Source: Paludibacter sp. | GTDB lineage: Bacteria; Bacteroidota; Bacteroidia; Bacteroidales; Paludibacteraceae | Assembly: GCF_009712605.1 (NCBI RefSeq) | Contig: NZ_WASO01000003.1 | Coordinates: forward strand, 300,523-364,522 | DNA: 64,000 bases | Reading direction: 5' to 3' | Shown: piece after piece, positions 1 to 8,625 of the stretch | Numbering within the stretch: the first letter of the stretch is position 1 | Layout of the letters: each line of letters starts with the position of its first letter | The notes under the pieces: generated by a model | Told to the model about the DNA's origin: nothing | The model's input: only the letters and a program-made list of their open reading frames with translations | Databases searched by the model: none | Program-made: the position numbers and the translations under genes

Positions 1-13
1 TTATGTTTACTAA
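1..13 (+). CDS. rpsH: Ribosomal protein S8, last codons (partial)
   Basis: Only the last three codons and the stop are in the window. They read Tyr-Val-Tyr-stop, a usual S8 C-terminus in this group. The position directly before rplF matches the conserved spc operon order (S14, S8, L6). The call rests on this short tail and on gene order. Confidence 0.6.
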
Positions 14-18
14 TTAAG

Positions 19-26
19 AGGAGGAT
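19..26 (+). promoter_or_regulatory. Strong Shine-Dalgarno before rplF
   Basis: An AGAGGAGG-type purine run sits six bases before the rplF ATG. Most genes in this window lack a recognisable Shine-Dalgarno, as is usual in Bacteroidetes, so this one stands out. It supports the ATG at 32 as the start. Confidence 0.6.
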
Positions 27-31
27 TACAG

Positions 32-586
32 ATGTCAAGAATTGGAAAATTACCTATAAGCCTTCCTAAAGGTGTAACTGTTACTGTTAAAGATAACGTT
101 GTTGCAGTGAAAGGACCCAAAGGAGAACTCTCTCAAGAAATTAATCCTAATATCAACGTAAGCGTCGAAGAAGCTGCTATCGTAGTAACTCGTCCTAACG
201 ATGAAAAGGAAAACCGCGCGATGCATGGTCTTTACCGTGCGTTGATCCACAACATGGTTGTTGGTGTATCTGTAGGATACCAGAAGAAACTTGAATTGGT
301 TGGTGTTGGTTACCGTGTATCTAACAATGGCAACCTGCTTGAGTTTGCTTTGGGATATACTCACAACATTCACATGATGTTGCCTCCCGAAATTAAAGTG
401 GAGACTAAGAGCGAACGTAACCAGAATCCATTAGTAATTCTGGAAAGCTGTGACAAACAACTGATCGGTCAGGTTTGTGCAAAAATACGCTCGTTCCGTA
501 AGCCTGAACCATACAAAGGAAAAGGTATTAAGTTTGTAGGCGAAGTTATTCGTCGTAAAGCTGGTAAATCGGCAGGTGCAAAATAA
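32..586 (+). CDS. rplF: 50S ribosomal protein L6
   Basis: L6 is a two-domain 23S rRNA-binding protein of the large subunit, near the factor-binding site. The 184-residue product has the normal family length. It begins MSRIGKLPI and ends with the conserved PEPYKGKGI segment followed by a basic tail. A strong Shine-Dalgarno fixes the start. It is part of the spc operon, 21 bases before rplR, and is presumably co-transcribed with it. Family and position agree; there is no realistic alternative. Confidence 0.98.
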   Translation: MSRIGKLPISLPKGVTVTVKDNVVAVKGPKGELSQEINPNINVSVEEAAIVVTRPNDEKENRAMHGLYRALIHNMVVGVSVGYQKKLELVGVGYRVSNNGNLLEFALGYTHNIHMMLPPEIKVETKSERNQNPLVILESCDKQLIGQVCAKIRSFRKPEPYKGKGIKFVGEVIRRKAGKSAGAK

Positions 587-607
587 TTTTTTGAAATAGA
601 AAGAGTT

Positions 608-952
608 ATGATTAAGAAAATTCAACGTAGAATCAAGATAAAAGCACATATCCGCAGTAAAATTGCCGGAACTGCCGAAAGACCTCGTTTGTCGGTATTC
701 AGAAGCAACAAGCAAATCTATGTGCAAATTATAGATGACAAATCAGGCAAAACCCTTGCTGCCGCTTCTTCTTTGGCAATCGCCGAAAAAATGGCTAAAA
801 AGGAACAAGCCGCAAAAGTGGGCGAATTGATCGCTAAGAATGCTCAGGCAGCCGGAGTAACTGATGTTATCTTCGACCGTAACGGCTATTTGTACCACGG
901 TAGAGTGAAAGAATTGGCAGAAGCCGCACGTAAAGGAGGACTTAAATTTTAA
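608..952 (+). CDS. rplR: 50S ribosomal protein L18
   Basis: L18 binds 5S rRNA and helps seat it in the large subunit. The product has 114 residues, a normal length. The N-terminus is very basic ([16 protein letters not shown]), followed by [21 protein letters not shown] and a C-terminal [20 protein letters not shown], all typical of the family. It lies between rplF and rpsE, five bases before the rpsE ATG, so translational coupling is likely. Confidence 0.98.
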   Translation: MIKKIQRRIKIKAHIRSKIAGTAERPRLSVFRSNKQIYVQIIDDKSGKTLAAASSLAIAEKMAKKEQAAKVGELIAKNAQAAGVTDVIFDRNGYLYHGRVKELAEAARKGGLKF

Positions 953-957
953 TCACT

Positions 958-1476
958 ATGGCAGGAATAAATAACAGAGTTAAATCAACCAACGATTTAG
1001 AATTAAAAGACAGATTAGTTGCCATCAACCGTGTAACTAAAGTTACTAAAGGTGGTCGCGCATTCAGCTTTGCTGCAATCGTGGTAGTCGGCAACGAAGA
1101 TGGTATTGTTGGTTGGGGCTTGGGAAAAGCCAGCGAAGTAACAGCTGCCATTGCGAAAGGTGTTGAAGCTGCTAAGAAAAACCTTATTAAAGTGCCTGTG
1201 TTGAAAGGAACTATTCCTCACCAACAAGTAGCTAAATTTGGTGGTGCAGAAGTATATATTCAACCTGCATCTCATGGTACCGGGGTGAAAGCTGGTGGTG
1301 CTATGCGTGCTGTACTTGAAAGTGTTGGTATTACTGACGTGTTAGCAAAATCTAAAGGTTCTTCTAACCCTCACAACCTTGTGAAAGCAACGATTGAAGC
1401 TCTTGGTGAACTGCGTGATGCAGCAACTGTGGCAACTAATCGTGGTGTTTCACTCGAAAAAGTATTCAAAGGCTAA
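958..1476 (+). CDS. rpsE: 30S ribosomal protein S5
   Basis: S5 sits at the mRNA entry side of the small subunit and affects decoding accuracy. The product has 172 residues. The N-terminal double-stranded-RNA-binding fold shows the glycine-rich [17 protein letters not shown] loop, and the C-terminal domain shows [20 protein letters not shown], both diagnostic. It is followed after 12 bases by rpmD, in the standard operon order. Nothing unusual is visible. Confidence 0.98.
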   Translation: MAGINNRVKSTNDLELKDRLVAINRVTKVTKGGRAFSFAAIVVVGNEDGIVGWGLGKASEVTAAIAKGVEAAKKNLIKVPVLKGTIPHQQVAKFGGAEVYIQPASHGTGVKAGGAMRAVLESVGITDVLAKSKGSSNPHNLVKATIEALGELRDAATVATNRGVSLEKVFKG

Positions 1477-1488
1477 AAACGTACAACT

Positions 1489-1665
1489 ATGGCAACTATT
1501 AAAATAAAACAAGTTAAGAGTAAAATTAAATGCCCCAAGGTTCAGAAACTGACTCTGGAGGCTTTAGGTTTGAAAAAAGTGAATGCCGTTGTAGAGCATG
1601 AAGATACTCCTGCCATCCTTGGTATGGTAGAAAAGGTAAAACACTTGGTAATTGTAGAGAAATAA
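1489..1665 (+). CDS. rpmD: 50S ribosomal protein L30
   Basis: This is a short gene of 58 codons plus stop. The protein starts MATIKIKQVKSKIKCPKVQK and continues with LEALGLKKVNAVVEHED, matching the bacterial L30 pattern of a basic N-terminal strand and a helix containing LGL(K/R)K. L30 is a small 23S rRNA-binding protein. Length, sequence and position between rpsE and rplO all agree. The next gene, rplO, begins 31 bases downstream. Confidence 0.96.
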   Translation: MATIKIKQVKSKIKCPKVQKLTLEALGLKKVNAVVEHEDTPAILGMVEKVKHLVIVEK

Positions 1666-1696
1666 TTGTTTAAAACGCTTAAAATAACATATATAC

Positions 1697-2143
1697 ATGG
1701 ATTTAAGTAATTTAACGCCTGCAAAAGGATCCGTTAAGGAACGAAAAAGAATAGGTCGCGGTACAGGTTCTGGTTTAGGTGGTACAGCTACCCGTGGTCT
1801 TAACGGTGCTAAATCCCGTTCAGGTTATAAGAAAAAAATCGGTTTTGAAGGAGGCCAGATGCCTTTACAACGCCGTTTGCCCAAATTCGGGTTCAAAAAT
1901 ATAAGTCGTGTTGAATACAAACCGATTAACCTTGCCACTTTGCAAACTTTAGCTGAAGCTGGAAGCTTTACCAAAATTGGTATTGCTGAATTACTTCAGG
2001 TCGGAGTTATTGCAAAGAATGACCTTGTTAAGATCTTGGGCAATGGTACTTTGAGTGCAAAACTTCAGGTAGAAGCTAATGCTTTCTCAAAATCGGCAGA
2101 AGAAGCTATCGTAGCAGCAGGTGGAACAGTGGTAAAATTGTAA
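1697..2143 (+). CDS. rplO: 50S ribosomal protein L15
   Basis: L15 is a late-assembling large-subunit protein. The 148-residue product has the long, flexible, Gly/Arg-rich N-terminal extension (RGTGSGLGGTATRGLNGAKS) and the conserved GFEGGQMPLQRRLPKFGF segment, followed by the compact C-terminal domain. It is four bases upstream of secY, so the two are almost certainly translated from one message. Confidence 0.98.
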   Translation: MDLSNLTPAKGSVKERKRIGRGTGSGLGGTATRGLNGAKSRSGYKKKIGFEGGQMPLQRRLPKFGFKNISRVEYKPINLATLQTLAEAGSFTKIGIAELLQVGVIAKNDLVKILGNGTLSAKLQVEANAFSKSAEEAIVAAGGTVVKL

Positions 2144-2147
2144 TCCG

Positions 2148-3491
2148 ATGAAACGTTTTATTGAAACACTCCAAAATATTTGGAAAATAGAAGACCTTAG
2201 AAATCGCCTGATAACCACAATATTATTTGTATTAGTCTATCGTTTTGGGTCATACATAGTATTACCGGGAATCAACCCCGCAAATCTTGAAGCTCTGCAA
2301 AATCAAACATCGGGTGGTTTGTTAGGCTTGTTGGATATGTTTTCGGGGGGAGCTTTTTCTCATGCTTCTATTTTTGCTTTGGGAATTATGCCTTACATCT
2401 CTGCATCAATTGTTGTGCAATTGTTGGGTATAGCAGTTCCTTATTTCCAGAAAATGCAACGCGAAGGCGAGAGTGGCAGAAAGAAAATGAACCAGATAAC
2501 ACGTTATCTGACCGTTCTGATCTTGTTATTCCAATCTCCGGCTTATTTGGTTAACCTTAGCGTGCAATTGGGACATGTCGGAGCTTCTCTTCCCCAAAGC
2601 TTTTGGTTTCAAATAACATCAGTCATCATCTTAACTGCAGGTAGTATGTTCATCATGTGGTTGGGAGAAAGAATTACCGATAAAGGTGTCGGTAATGGTA
2701 TTTCTTTCATCATCATGATTGGTATTATTGCCCGTTTCCCGACAGCAATCGTACAAGAGTTCGCCTCTCGTTTGGGTGACGCTGCCGGTGGTTTGGTGAT
2801 GTTTATCGGAGAAATAGTTTGTCTATTGTTCGTAATCGGACTGTGTATTTTACTGGTTCAGGGAACACGTAAAGTACCTGTTCAATATGCTAAACGTGTT
2901 GTCGGTAATAAACAGTATGGTGGTGTTCGCCAGTACATTCCCCTTAAGGTGAATGCAGCTAACGTAATGCCAATTATCTTTGCTCAGGCAATTATGTTTA
3001 TTCCAATTACATTAGTAGGTTTTTCTCATTCGGAAGCTGCAAGTGGCATTGTAAGTGCATTTACAGATAATTCAGGATTTTGGTACAATTTCGTATTTGC
3101 TGTTCTGATTATTGCGTTTACATACTTCTATACCGCTATTACTATTAATCCGACGCAGATGGCAGAGGAGATGAAACGTAATAATGGCTTTATTCCGGGT
3201 GTTAAACCTGGTAAGAAAACAGCAGAATACCTTGATGAAATCATGTCTCGGATCACTTTACCCGGTTCATTCTTCCTGGCGCTGGTGGCTATTCTGCCAG
3301 CATTTGCAAGAATCTCGGGAGTGAGTACCAGTTTTGCCCAGTTCTATGGGGGCACATCATTATTGATCTTGGTAGGTGTTGTTTTGGATACACTACAACA
3401 AATTGAAAGCCGCTTGTTGATGCGTCATTATGACGGTTTGATGAAATCAGGCAGAATTAAAGGACGTACCGGCAATATTTCGGCTTATTAA
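2148..3491 (+). CDS. secY: Protein translocase subunit SecY
   Basis: SecY is the channel subunit of the SecYEG translocon, which exports unfolded proteins and inserts membrane proteins. The 447-residue product has about ten hydrophobic segments. It shows the family motifs FALGIMPYISASI (after the plug region), GERITDKGVGNGIS, and a C-terminal MKRNNGFIPGVKPGKKT loop that contacts SecA or the ribosome. It lies between rplO and map, as in other Bacteroidetes spc operons. Confidence 0.98.
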   Translation: MKRFIETLQNIWKIEDLRNRLITTILFVLVYRFGSYIVLPGINPANLEALQNQTSGGLLGLLDMFSGGAFSHASIFALGIMPYISASIVVQLLGIAVPYFQKMQREGESGRKKMNQITRYLTVLILLFQSPAYLVNLSVQLGHVGASLPQSFWFQITSVIILTAGSMFIMWLGERITDKGVGNGISFIIMIGIIARFPTAIVQEFASRLGDAAGGLVMFIGEIVCLLFVIGLCILLVQGTRKVPVQYAKRVVGNKQYGGVRQYIPLKVNAANVMPIIFAQAIMFIPITLVGFSHSEAASGIVSAFTDNSGFWYNFVFAVLIIAFTYFYTAITINPTQMAEEMKRNNGFIPGVKPGKKTAEYLDEIMSRITLPGSFFLALVAILPAFARISGVSTSFAQFYGGTSLLILVGVVLDTLQQIESRLLMRHYDGLMKSGRIKGRTGNISAY

Positions 3492-3504
3492 TTAATAAGC
3501 AGAG

Positions 3505-4284
3505 ATGATATATCTCAAAACAGAGGAAGAAATTGAGCTACTTCGTCAAAGCAATTTGATTGTATCAAAGGCTTTGGCTGAAGTAGCTAAGTTAATTACT
3601 CCGGGTGTCTCGACACTGGAGCTTGATAAAGTAGCGGAAACCTGTATCAGAGATCATGGTGCTATACCAACTTTTTTAGGTTATGCTGGTTTTCCGAATA
3701 CTTTATGCACATCAGTTAATGATCAGGTTGTTCATGGAATTCCTTCCAAGAATGCGATCTTAAAAGAAGGTGATATTATTTCAGTTGACTGTGGTGCAAC
3801 AAAAAATGGATTCGTTGGTGATTCAGCTTATACATTTTGCGTTGGTAAGGTTGCTGAAGATATTAAACAGTTACTGAGAGTGACGAAAGAGTCGCTTTAT
3901 CTTGGAATTGAACAGGCCGTTGACGGTAATCGTTTGGGAGACGTTGGTTATGCAATCCAATCACATTGTGAAAAACATGGTTACGGAGTGATTCGTGAAA
4001 TGGTTGGACATGGTGTGGGAAAGGAAATGCATGAAGATCCTCAGGTTCCTAACACAGGCAGAAGAGGAAATGGCGTTCGGTTGAAAAACGGAATGACCAT
4101 AGCGATTGAACCGATGGTTGCGATGGGATCCTACCGCTTATTCTTTGAAAAAGATGGCTGGACTACCCGGACGATTGATGGAAAATGTGCTGCTCACTTT
4201 GAACACTCTGTGGCTATCCGAGAAGGAAAGGCCGACATCCTGTCTACCTTTGATTATTTAGAAGAAGTTGTAGGTAAACTGTAA
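3505..4284 (+). CDS. map: Methionine aminopeptidase, type I
   Basis: The enzyme removes the initiator methionine from new proteins in the cytoplasm. The 259-residue length fits type I MetAP. The five metal ligands of the pita-bread fold are visible: the two Asp of [17 protein letters not shown], the His of [16 protein letters not shown], the Glu of AIEPM and the Glu of HFEHSVAI. It lies 13 bases after secY and is followed by infA, the common arrangement in this phylum. Confidence 0.97.
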   Translation: MIYLKTEEEIELLRQSNLIVSKALAEVAKLITPGVSTLELDKVAETCIRDHGAIPTFLGYAGFPNTLCTSVNDQVVHGIPSKNAILKEGDIISVDCGATKNGFVGDSAYTFCVGKVAEDIKQLLRVTKESLYLGIEQAVDGNRLGDVGYAIQSHCEKHGYGVIREMVGHGVGKEMHEDPQVPNTGRRGNGVRLKNGMTIAIEPMVAMGSYRLFFEKDGWTTRTIDGKCAAHFEHSVAIREGKADILSTFDYLEEVVGKL

Positions 4285-4310
4285 CAAATAAAAGATTAAA
4301 TAGACGTTTT

Positions 4311-4529
4311 ATGCCTAAACAATCTGCTATTGAGCAAGATGGAACAATAACCGAAGCATTGTCTAATGCAATGTTTCGAGTAGAACTTGAAAACGGACAC
4401 GTAATCACGGCTCATATTTCCGGCAAGATGCGTATGCACTACATTAAGATTTTGCCAGGCGATAAGGTTCGTGTAGAGATGTCTCCGTATGATTTATCAA
4501 AAGGAAGAATTTCATTCAGGTATAAATAA
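4311..4529 (+). CDS. infA: Translation initiation factor IF-1
   Basis: IF-1 binds the ribosomal A site during initiation. The 72-residue product is the standard length for this single S1/OB-fold protein. It carries [20 protein letters not shown] and [18 protein letters not shown], the two conserved blocks of the family. It is 26 bases after map and 44 bases before rpmJ in the same transcriptional direction. Confidence 0.98.
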   Translation: MPKQSAIEQDGTITEALSNAMFRVELENGHVITAHISGKMRMHYIKILPGDKVRVEMSPYDLSKGRISFRYK

Positions 4530-4573
4530 CCTGATTTCCACCCAACTGCAAACATTGCAAATAATTATACAAC

Positions 4574-4690
4574 ATGAAAGTAAAAGCATCCATTAAAAAA
4601 CGTACGCCCGAATGTAAAATCGTGAGACGTAAAGGGCGTCTTTATGTAATCAACAAAAAAAATCCTAAGTTCAAACAACGTCAGGGATAA
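4574..4690 (+). CDS. rpmJ: 50S ribosomal protein L36, zinc-free type
   Basis: This is a short gene encoding 38 residues, the exact usual length of L36. It begins [20 protein letters not shown] and ends in NPKFKQRQG, matching the family. The zinc-ribbon form of L36 has three Cys and one His. Here only one Cys remains, and the His position before the C-terminal KQRQG is Phe, so this is the C-minus form that cannot bind zinc. It is 18 bases before rpsM. Confidence 0.96.
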   Translation: MKVKASIKKRTPECKIVRRKGRLYVINKKNPKFKQRQG

Positions 4691-4708
4691 TATTTTAATT
4701 TTAAGTAT

Positions 4709-5089
4709 ATGGCTATAAGAATCGTTGGAGTAGATTTGCCTCAGAACAAAAGAGGCGAAGTTGGACTGACTTATATCTACGGAATAGGTCGCAGTAGCGC
4801 AAAACAAATTTTGGAAGAAGCCGGTGTTGATTTGGACACTAAGGTGAAGGATTGGACTGACGACCAAGCAGCTAAAATCCGCGAAATAATCGGAGCTAAG
4901 TTCAAAGTAGAAGGTGACCTTCGTTCAGAAGTTCAACTGAACATCAAACGCTTAATGGATATCGGATGCTACCGTGGCGTACGTCATCGTCTGGGCTTGC
5001 CTTTGAGAGGTCAGAGCACTAAAAATAATGCTCGTACCCGTAAAGGAAAGAAGAAAACTGTTGCCAACAAAAAGAAAGCAACAAAGTAA
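4709..5089 (+). CDS. rpsM: 30S ribosomal protein S13
   Basis: S13 lies in the head of the small subunit and contacts the P-site tRNA and the large subunit. The 126-residue product has the N-terminal [23 protein letters not shown] helix-two-turn-helix segment. It also has the conserved [30 protein letters not shown] region and a lysine-rich tail. It is co-directional with rpsK, 30 bases upstream. Confidence 0.98.
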   Translation: MAIRIVGVDLPQNKRGEVGLTYIYGIGRSSAKQILEEAGVDLDTKVKDWTDDQAAKIREIIGAKFKVEGDLRSEVQLNIKRLMDIGCYRGVRHRLGLPLRGQSTKNNARTRKGKKKTVANKKKATK

Positions 5090-5119
5090 GGTAATTAACT
5101 TAGCAAATATTTTTAGGAT

Positions 5120-5509
5120 ATGGCAAAGAAAACAGTTGCAACCAAAAAAAGAGTGGTTAAAGTTGACGGCGTAGGCCAGTTACACGTTCACTCTTCATTC
5201 AATAATATTATTGTAACCCTTACTAATGGTGATGGTCAGGTTATTTCTTGGTCTTCAGCCGGTAAAATGGGTTTTAGAGGTTCTAAAAAGAACACTCCAT
5301 ATGCTGCTCAGATGGCAGCTCAAGATTGTGCCAAAGTTGCTTTTGACCTCGGTCTGAGAAAAGTAAAGGCGTATGTTAAAGGTCCGGGTAATGGCCGCGA
5401 ATCAGCTATCAGAACTATTCACGGTGCCGGTATTGAAGTAACAGAAATTGTTGATGTTACTCCATTGCCACACAACGGATGTCGCCCAGCTAAACGCAGA
5501 AGAGTATAA
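5120..5509 (+). CDS. rpsK: 30S ribosomal protein S11
   Basis: S11 is part of the small-subunit platform and helps shape the E-site mRNA path. It is 129 residues, a normal length. The conserved [37 protein letters not shown] and C-terminal [15 protein letters not shown] segments are all present. After its stop there is an unusual 128-base spacer with a folded leader before rpsD. Confidence 0.98.
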   Translation: MAKKTVATKKRVVKVDGVGQLHVHSSFNNIIVTLTNGDGQVISWSSAGKMGFRGSKKNTPYAAQMAAQDCAKVAFDLGLRKVKAYVKGPGNGRESAIRTIHGAGIEVTEIVDVTPLPHNGCRPAKRRRV

Positions 5510-5511
5510 TA

Positions 5512-5604
5512 ATCACCCACTTGTTCATTACCCGGCTAAAAGTGGATAAAGATTACAATTCTAACCTCTCTGTAATCGCGGCTGCACGGTAAGTCGAGTG
5601 TGAT
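5512..5604 (+). promoter_or_regulatory. Structured leader before rpsD, candidate S4 autoregulatory RNA
   Basis: The spacer between rpsK and rpsD can fold into a closed multi-stem structure. ATCAC (5512-5516) pairs with GTGAT (5600-5604), and TTACC (5528-5532) with GGTAA (5588-5592). An internal hairpin pairs GATTACA (5551-5557) with TGTAATC (5571-5577). S4 represses its own operon through a leader RNA in other bacteria, and I recall an S4 leader motif described for Bacteroidia. The pairing is seen; the function is inferred. Confidence 0.55.
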
Positions 5605-5637
5605 ATAAGCAATAATAATCACAAAAATTTTGAAATA

Positions 5638-6243
5638 ATGGCAAGATATACAGGCCCAAAAACAAGAATTTCACGTAAGTTTGGTGAGCCCATTTTTGGC
5701 CCCGATAAAACGTTATCGAAGAAAAATTACCCTCCCGGACAACACGGAAATAACCGTCACAAGAAAACGTCTGAGTACGGTATTCAGCTTCGTGAAAAAC
5801 AAAAGGCTAAATATACCTATGGTGTTTTAGAACGTCAATTCCGTTTGTTATTCGAAAAAGCTCAACGTGCCAAGGGTATTACCGGTGAAATCCTTCTCCA
5901 GTTGCTCGAAACACGTTTGGATAACGTAGTTTACCGTTTGGGAATGGCTCCTACTCGTGCTGCTGCTCGTCAATTGGTAAGTCACCGTCACATCACAGTT
6001 GATGGTTCTGTTGTAAATATTCCTTCTTATCAGGTTAAGGCTGGTCAGGTTATTGGTGTACGTGAAAAAGATAAATCAATGGCAGTTATTGCAGATGCTT
6101 TGAACGGATACAACCACAGCAAATACCCCTGGATGGAATGGGACAAGAACAGTTTGTCTGGGAAGTTCCTTCATCAACCGGAACGTGCTGATATTCCTGA
6201 AAACATTAAGGAACAATTAATCGTCGAATTGTATTCTAAATAA
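5638..6243 (+). CDS. rpsD: 30S ribosomal protein S4
   Basis: S4 is a primary 16S rRNA binder that nucleates small-subunit assembly, and in many bacteria it represses its own operon. The 201-residue product has the N-terminal [21 protein letters not shown] segment and the S4 RNA-binding domain [20 protein letters not shown] followed by [13 protein letters not shown]. The N-terminal zinc cysteines known from some species are absent. It is preceded by a folded leader and followed after 11 bases by rpoA. Confidence 0.98.
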   Translation: MARYTGPKTRISRKFGEPIFGPDKTLSKKNYPPGQHGNNRHKKTSEYGIQLREKQKAKYTYGVLERQFRLLFEKAQRAKGITGEILLQLLETRLDNVVYRLGMAPTRAAARQLVSHRHITVDGSVVNIPSYQVKAGQVIGVREKDKSMAVIADALNGYNHSKYPWMEWDKNSLSGKFLHQPERADIPENIKEQLIVELYSK

Positions 6244-6254
6244 TCCATTTATCC

Positions 6255-7247
6255 ATGTCTATTTTAGCATTCCAAAAACCCGATAAGGTTATCATGCTCG
6301 AATCTGATGCTCAAAAGGGAACATTTGAATTTCGTCCGCTTGAGCCCGGTTTCGGTATTACCATCGGAAATGCGTTGCGTCGTATCCTTCTTTCGTCACT
6401 GGAAGGTTTCGCCATCACCTCTATCAAGATCGATGGAGTTGAGCACGAATTTGCTACCGTTCCGGGAGTAATGGAAGATGTGACAAACATTATCCTTAAC
6501 CTGAAAAAGGTTCGTTTTAAACGTTGTGTGGATGATGTTGAGAACGAAAAAGTAAGCATTGTTGTTTCCGGTAAAAGTACGTTTACAGCTGGAGATATAG
6601 GACGCTATTTGACTGGTTTCGTAGTGCTCAACCCTGATTTATTGATCTGTAGAATTGATCCAAGTTATACAATGCAGATTGATCTCACTATCAATAAAGG
6701 TAGAGGGTATGTTCCGGCGGAAGAAAATAAAGTAGCAGGTTCTGAGGTAGATGTAATTCCTATTGATGCAATTTTTACTCCGATAGTAAATGTAAAATAT
6801 GCTATCGAAAACTACCGTGTAGAGCAAAAAACCGACTATGAAAAACTTATTCTTGAAGTTTCAACAGACGGTTCAATTAATCCTAAAGATGCCCTTCGTG
6901 AATCTGCAAAAATTTTGATTCAACACTTTATGCTGTTTTCTGATGAGAAAATTTCTCTCGAATCAACAGAAGAAAGCGTGGATGAAGAATTTGATGAAGA
7001 AGCATTACGTATGCGTCAATTGTTGAAAACAAAAATGATTGATTTAGACCTTTCAGTTCGTGCTTTGAACTGCTTGAAGGCCGCTGATGTTGAAACATTG
7101 GGTCAATTGTGTTCTTTCAACCGTAATGATTTGCTGAAATTCCGCAATTTTGGTAAGAAGTCCTTGAATGAATTAGATGAAAAGCTTGAATCTTTACATC
7201 TTTCATTCGGTATGGATTTAACTAAGTATAAATTAGATAAAGAATAA
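6255..7247 (+). CDS. rpoA: RNA polymerase alpha subunit
   Basis: Alpha dimerises to start RNA polymerase assembly, and its C-terminal domain contacts promoter DNA and activators. The 330 residues match the family. The N-terminal domain shows [20 protein letters not shown] and [14 protein letters not shown]. After an acidic linker near residues 235-250, the C-terminal domain shows [20 protein letters not shown] and [15 protein letters not shown]. It is five bases before rplQ, the classic alpha operon end. Confidence 0.98.
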   Translation: MSILAFQKPDKVIMLESDAQKGTFEFRPLEPGFGITIGNALRRILLSSLEGFAITSIKIDGVEHEFATVPGVMEDVTNIILNLKKVRFKRCVDDVENEKVSIVVSGKSTFTAGDIGRYLTGFVVLNPDLLICRIDPSYTMQIDLTINKGRGYVPAEENKVAGSEVDVIPIDAIFTPIVNVKYAIENYRVEQKTDYEKLILEVSTDGSINPKDALRESAKILIQHFMLFSDEKISLESTEESVDEEFDEEALRMRQLLKTKMIDLDLSVRALNCLKAADVETLGQLCSFNRNDLLKFRNFGKKSLNELDEKLESLHLSFGMDLTKYKLDKE

Positions 7248-7252
7248 CAGAA

Positions 7253-7738
7253 ATGAGACACAATAAGAAATTCAATCATTTAGGCCGTACGTCGTCGCAC
7301 AGAAAAGCTATGTTGGCTAATATGGCTTGTTCACTGATTAAGCACAAACGTATTGCTACTACTACAGCAAAAGCAAAAGCACTCAGAGTTTATGTTGAAC
7401 CTTTGTTGACTAAAGCAAAAGATGATAGCACACACTCTCGCAGAGTAGTTTTTAACTATCTGCAAAATAAAGAAGCAGTGACTGAATTGTTCCGTGAAGT
7501 TGCTCAAAAAATAGCAGACCGTCCAGGTGGTTATACACGTATCCTGAAAACAGGATTCCGTTTGGGTGATGCTGCAGAAATGTGCATTATCGAATTGGTT
7601 GATTACAATGAAAACATGTTGACAACCAAAGCTGCTAAGAAAACAACACGTACTCGTCGTGCAGGTAAAAAGGCAGCTGCTCCCGCAGTAGAAGCAGCTC
7701 CTGCAGCAGAAGTAAAAGAAGAGCCAGCGGCAGAATAA
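7253..7738 (+). CDS. rplQ: 50S ribosomal protein L17
   Basis: L17 lies near the peptide exit tunnel. The core (residues 1 to about 120) starts [20 protein letters not shown] and contains [26 protein letters not shown], diagnostic of L17. The product is 161 residues, longer than the E. coli form, because of a C-terminal tail of Lys/Arg then Ala/Glu/Pro repeats, common in Bacteroidetes. It is the last gene of the operon and is followed by a strong terminator. Confidence 0.97.
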   Translation: MRHNKKFNHLGRTSSHRKAMLANMACSLIKHKRIATTTAKAKALRVYVEPLLTKAKDDSTHSRRVVFNYLQNKEAVTELFREVAQKIADRPGGYTRILKTGFRLGDAAEMCIIELVDYNENMLTTKAAKKTTRTRRAGKKAAAPAVEAAPAAEVKEEPAAE

Positions 7739-7760
7739 TACGCTGATAAGCTACTAAAAA

Positions 7761-7800
7761 CAATAGCCGTCTCGATTATTCGGGACGGCTATTGTTTTTT
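7761..7800. terminator. Bidirectional terminator between rplQ and lpxA
   Basis: A near-perfect 14-bp stem (CAATAGCCGTCTCG with CGGGACGGCTATTG, one G-T pair) closes a 6-base loop and is followed by a T-run on the plus strand and an A-run on the other side. It lies between the convergent rplQ and lpxA genes and can serve both. Confidence 0.9.
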
Positions 7801-7817
7801 CTTGAAGATAGAGTTGG

Positions 7818-8597
7818 TTATTCAAAATAACCTTTCATAATCCCTCTTGGAGAGTTGCGAACGAATAGCAAGATTTCATCTCTTTCTTTTGTAGCTGGCA
7901 TTTCTGCTTCGATATGTTCTATTGCCATGCTGGTATTCATCCGAGACAGATAGATGTAGCGATAGATCTCCTGAATATCTCTGATTTGCTCATTTGTGAA
8001 GCCTCTGCGGCGTAGACCAACAGAGTTAATACCACAATAAGAAATTGGCTCACGAGCTGCTTTTACAAAAGGAGGAATATCTTTGTTTACTTTGCTGCCA
8101 CCCTGAATCATTACATGTGGTCCGACATGGGTAAACTGATGGATCATAGTTCCACCTCCGATTACTGCCCAGTCTCCCACTACAACTTCGCCTGCGAGCT
8201 GAGTTACATTTGACATGATAACGTTATTGCCAACCACACAATCGTGGGCTACGTGGCAGTAAGCCATAACAAGGCAATTGTCTCCAATGGAAGTGCTTCC
8301 TTTTGATGCTGTGCCTCTGTTGACAGTGACGCATTCCCGCAGGGTGGTGTTATCACCTATGATGGCTAACGTGTCTTCTCCTTTGAATTTGAGATCCTGA
8401 GGAACTGCACTGATTACAGCTCCGGGGAAAATTTTGCAATTTTTGCCAATACGAGCTCCTTCCATGATTGTAACATTTGAGCCAATGTGAGTACCTTCGC
8501 CAATCACAACATTTTTATCGATGGTTACAAACGGTTCAATTACTACATTGGAAGCAATTTTTGCTTCTGGATGGATGTATGCCAATGGTTGTTTCAT
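7818..8597 (-). CDS. lpxA: UDP-N-acetylglucosamine O-acyltransferase
   Basis: LpxA performs the first step of lipid A synthesis, acylating UDP-GlcNAc with a 3-hydroxyacyl-ACP. The 259-residue protein has the hexapeptide repeats of a left-handed beta-helix. The segment AYCHVAHDCVVGNNVIMSN contains the catalytic histidine, and the C-terminal helical domain carries GLRRRGFTNEQI. It is the last gene of a lpxD, lpxC/fabZ, lpxA set, 28 bases after the fusion gene. Confidence 0.96.
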   Translation of the reverse strand: MKQPLAYIHPEAKIASNVVIEPFVTIDKNVVIGEGTHIGSNVTIMEGARIGKNCKIFPGAVISAVPQDLKFKGEDTLAIIGDNTTLRECVTVNRGTASKGSTSIGDNCLVMAYCHVAHDCVVGNNVIMSNVTQLAGEVVVGDWAVIGGGTMIHQFTHVGPHVMIQGGSKVNKDIPPFVKAAREPISYCGINSVGLRRRGFTNEQIRDIQEIYRYIYLSRMNTSMAIEHIEAEMPATKERDEILLFVRNSPRGIMKGYFE

Positions 8598-8625
8598 AAT
8601 TGCAGTAGTTTTGATGTATATAATC

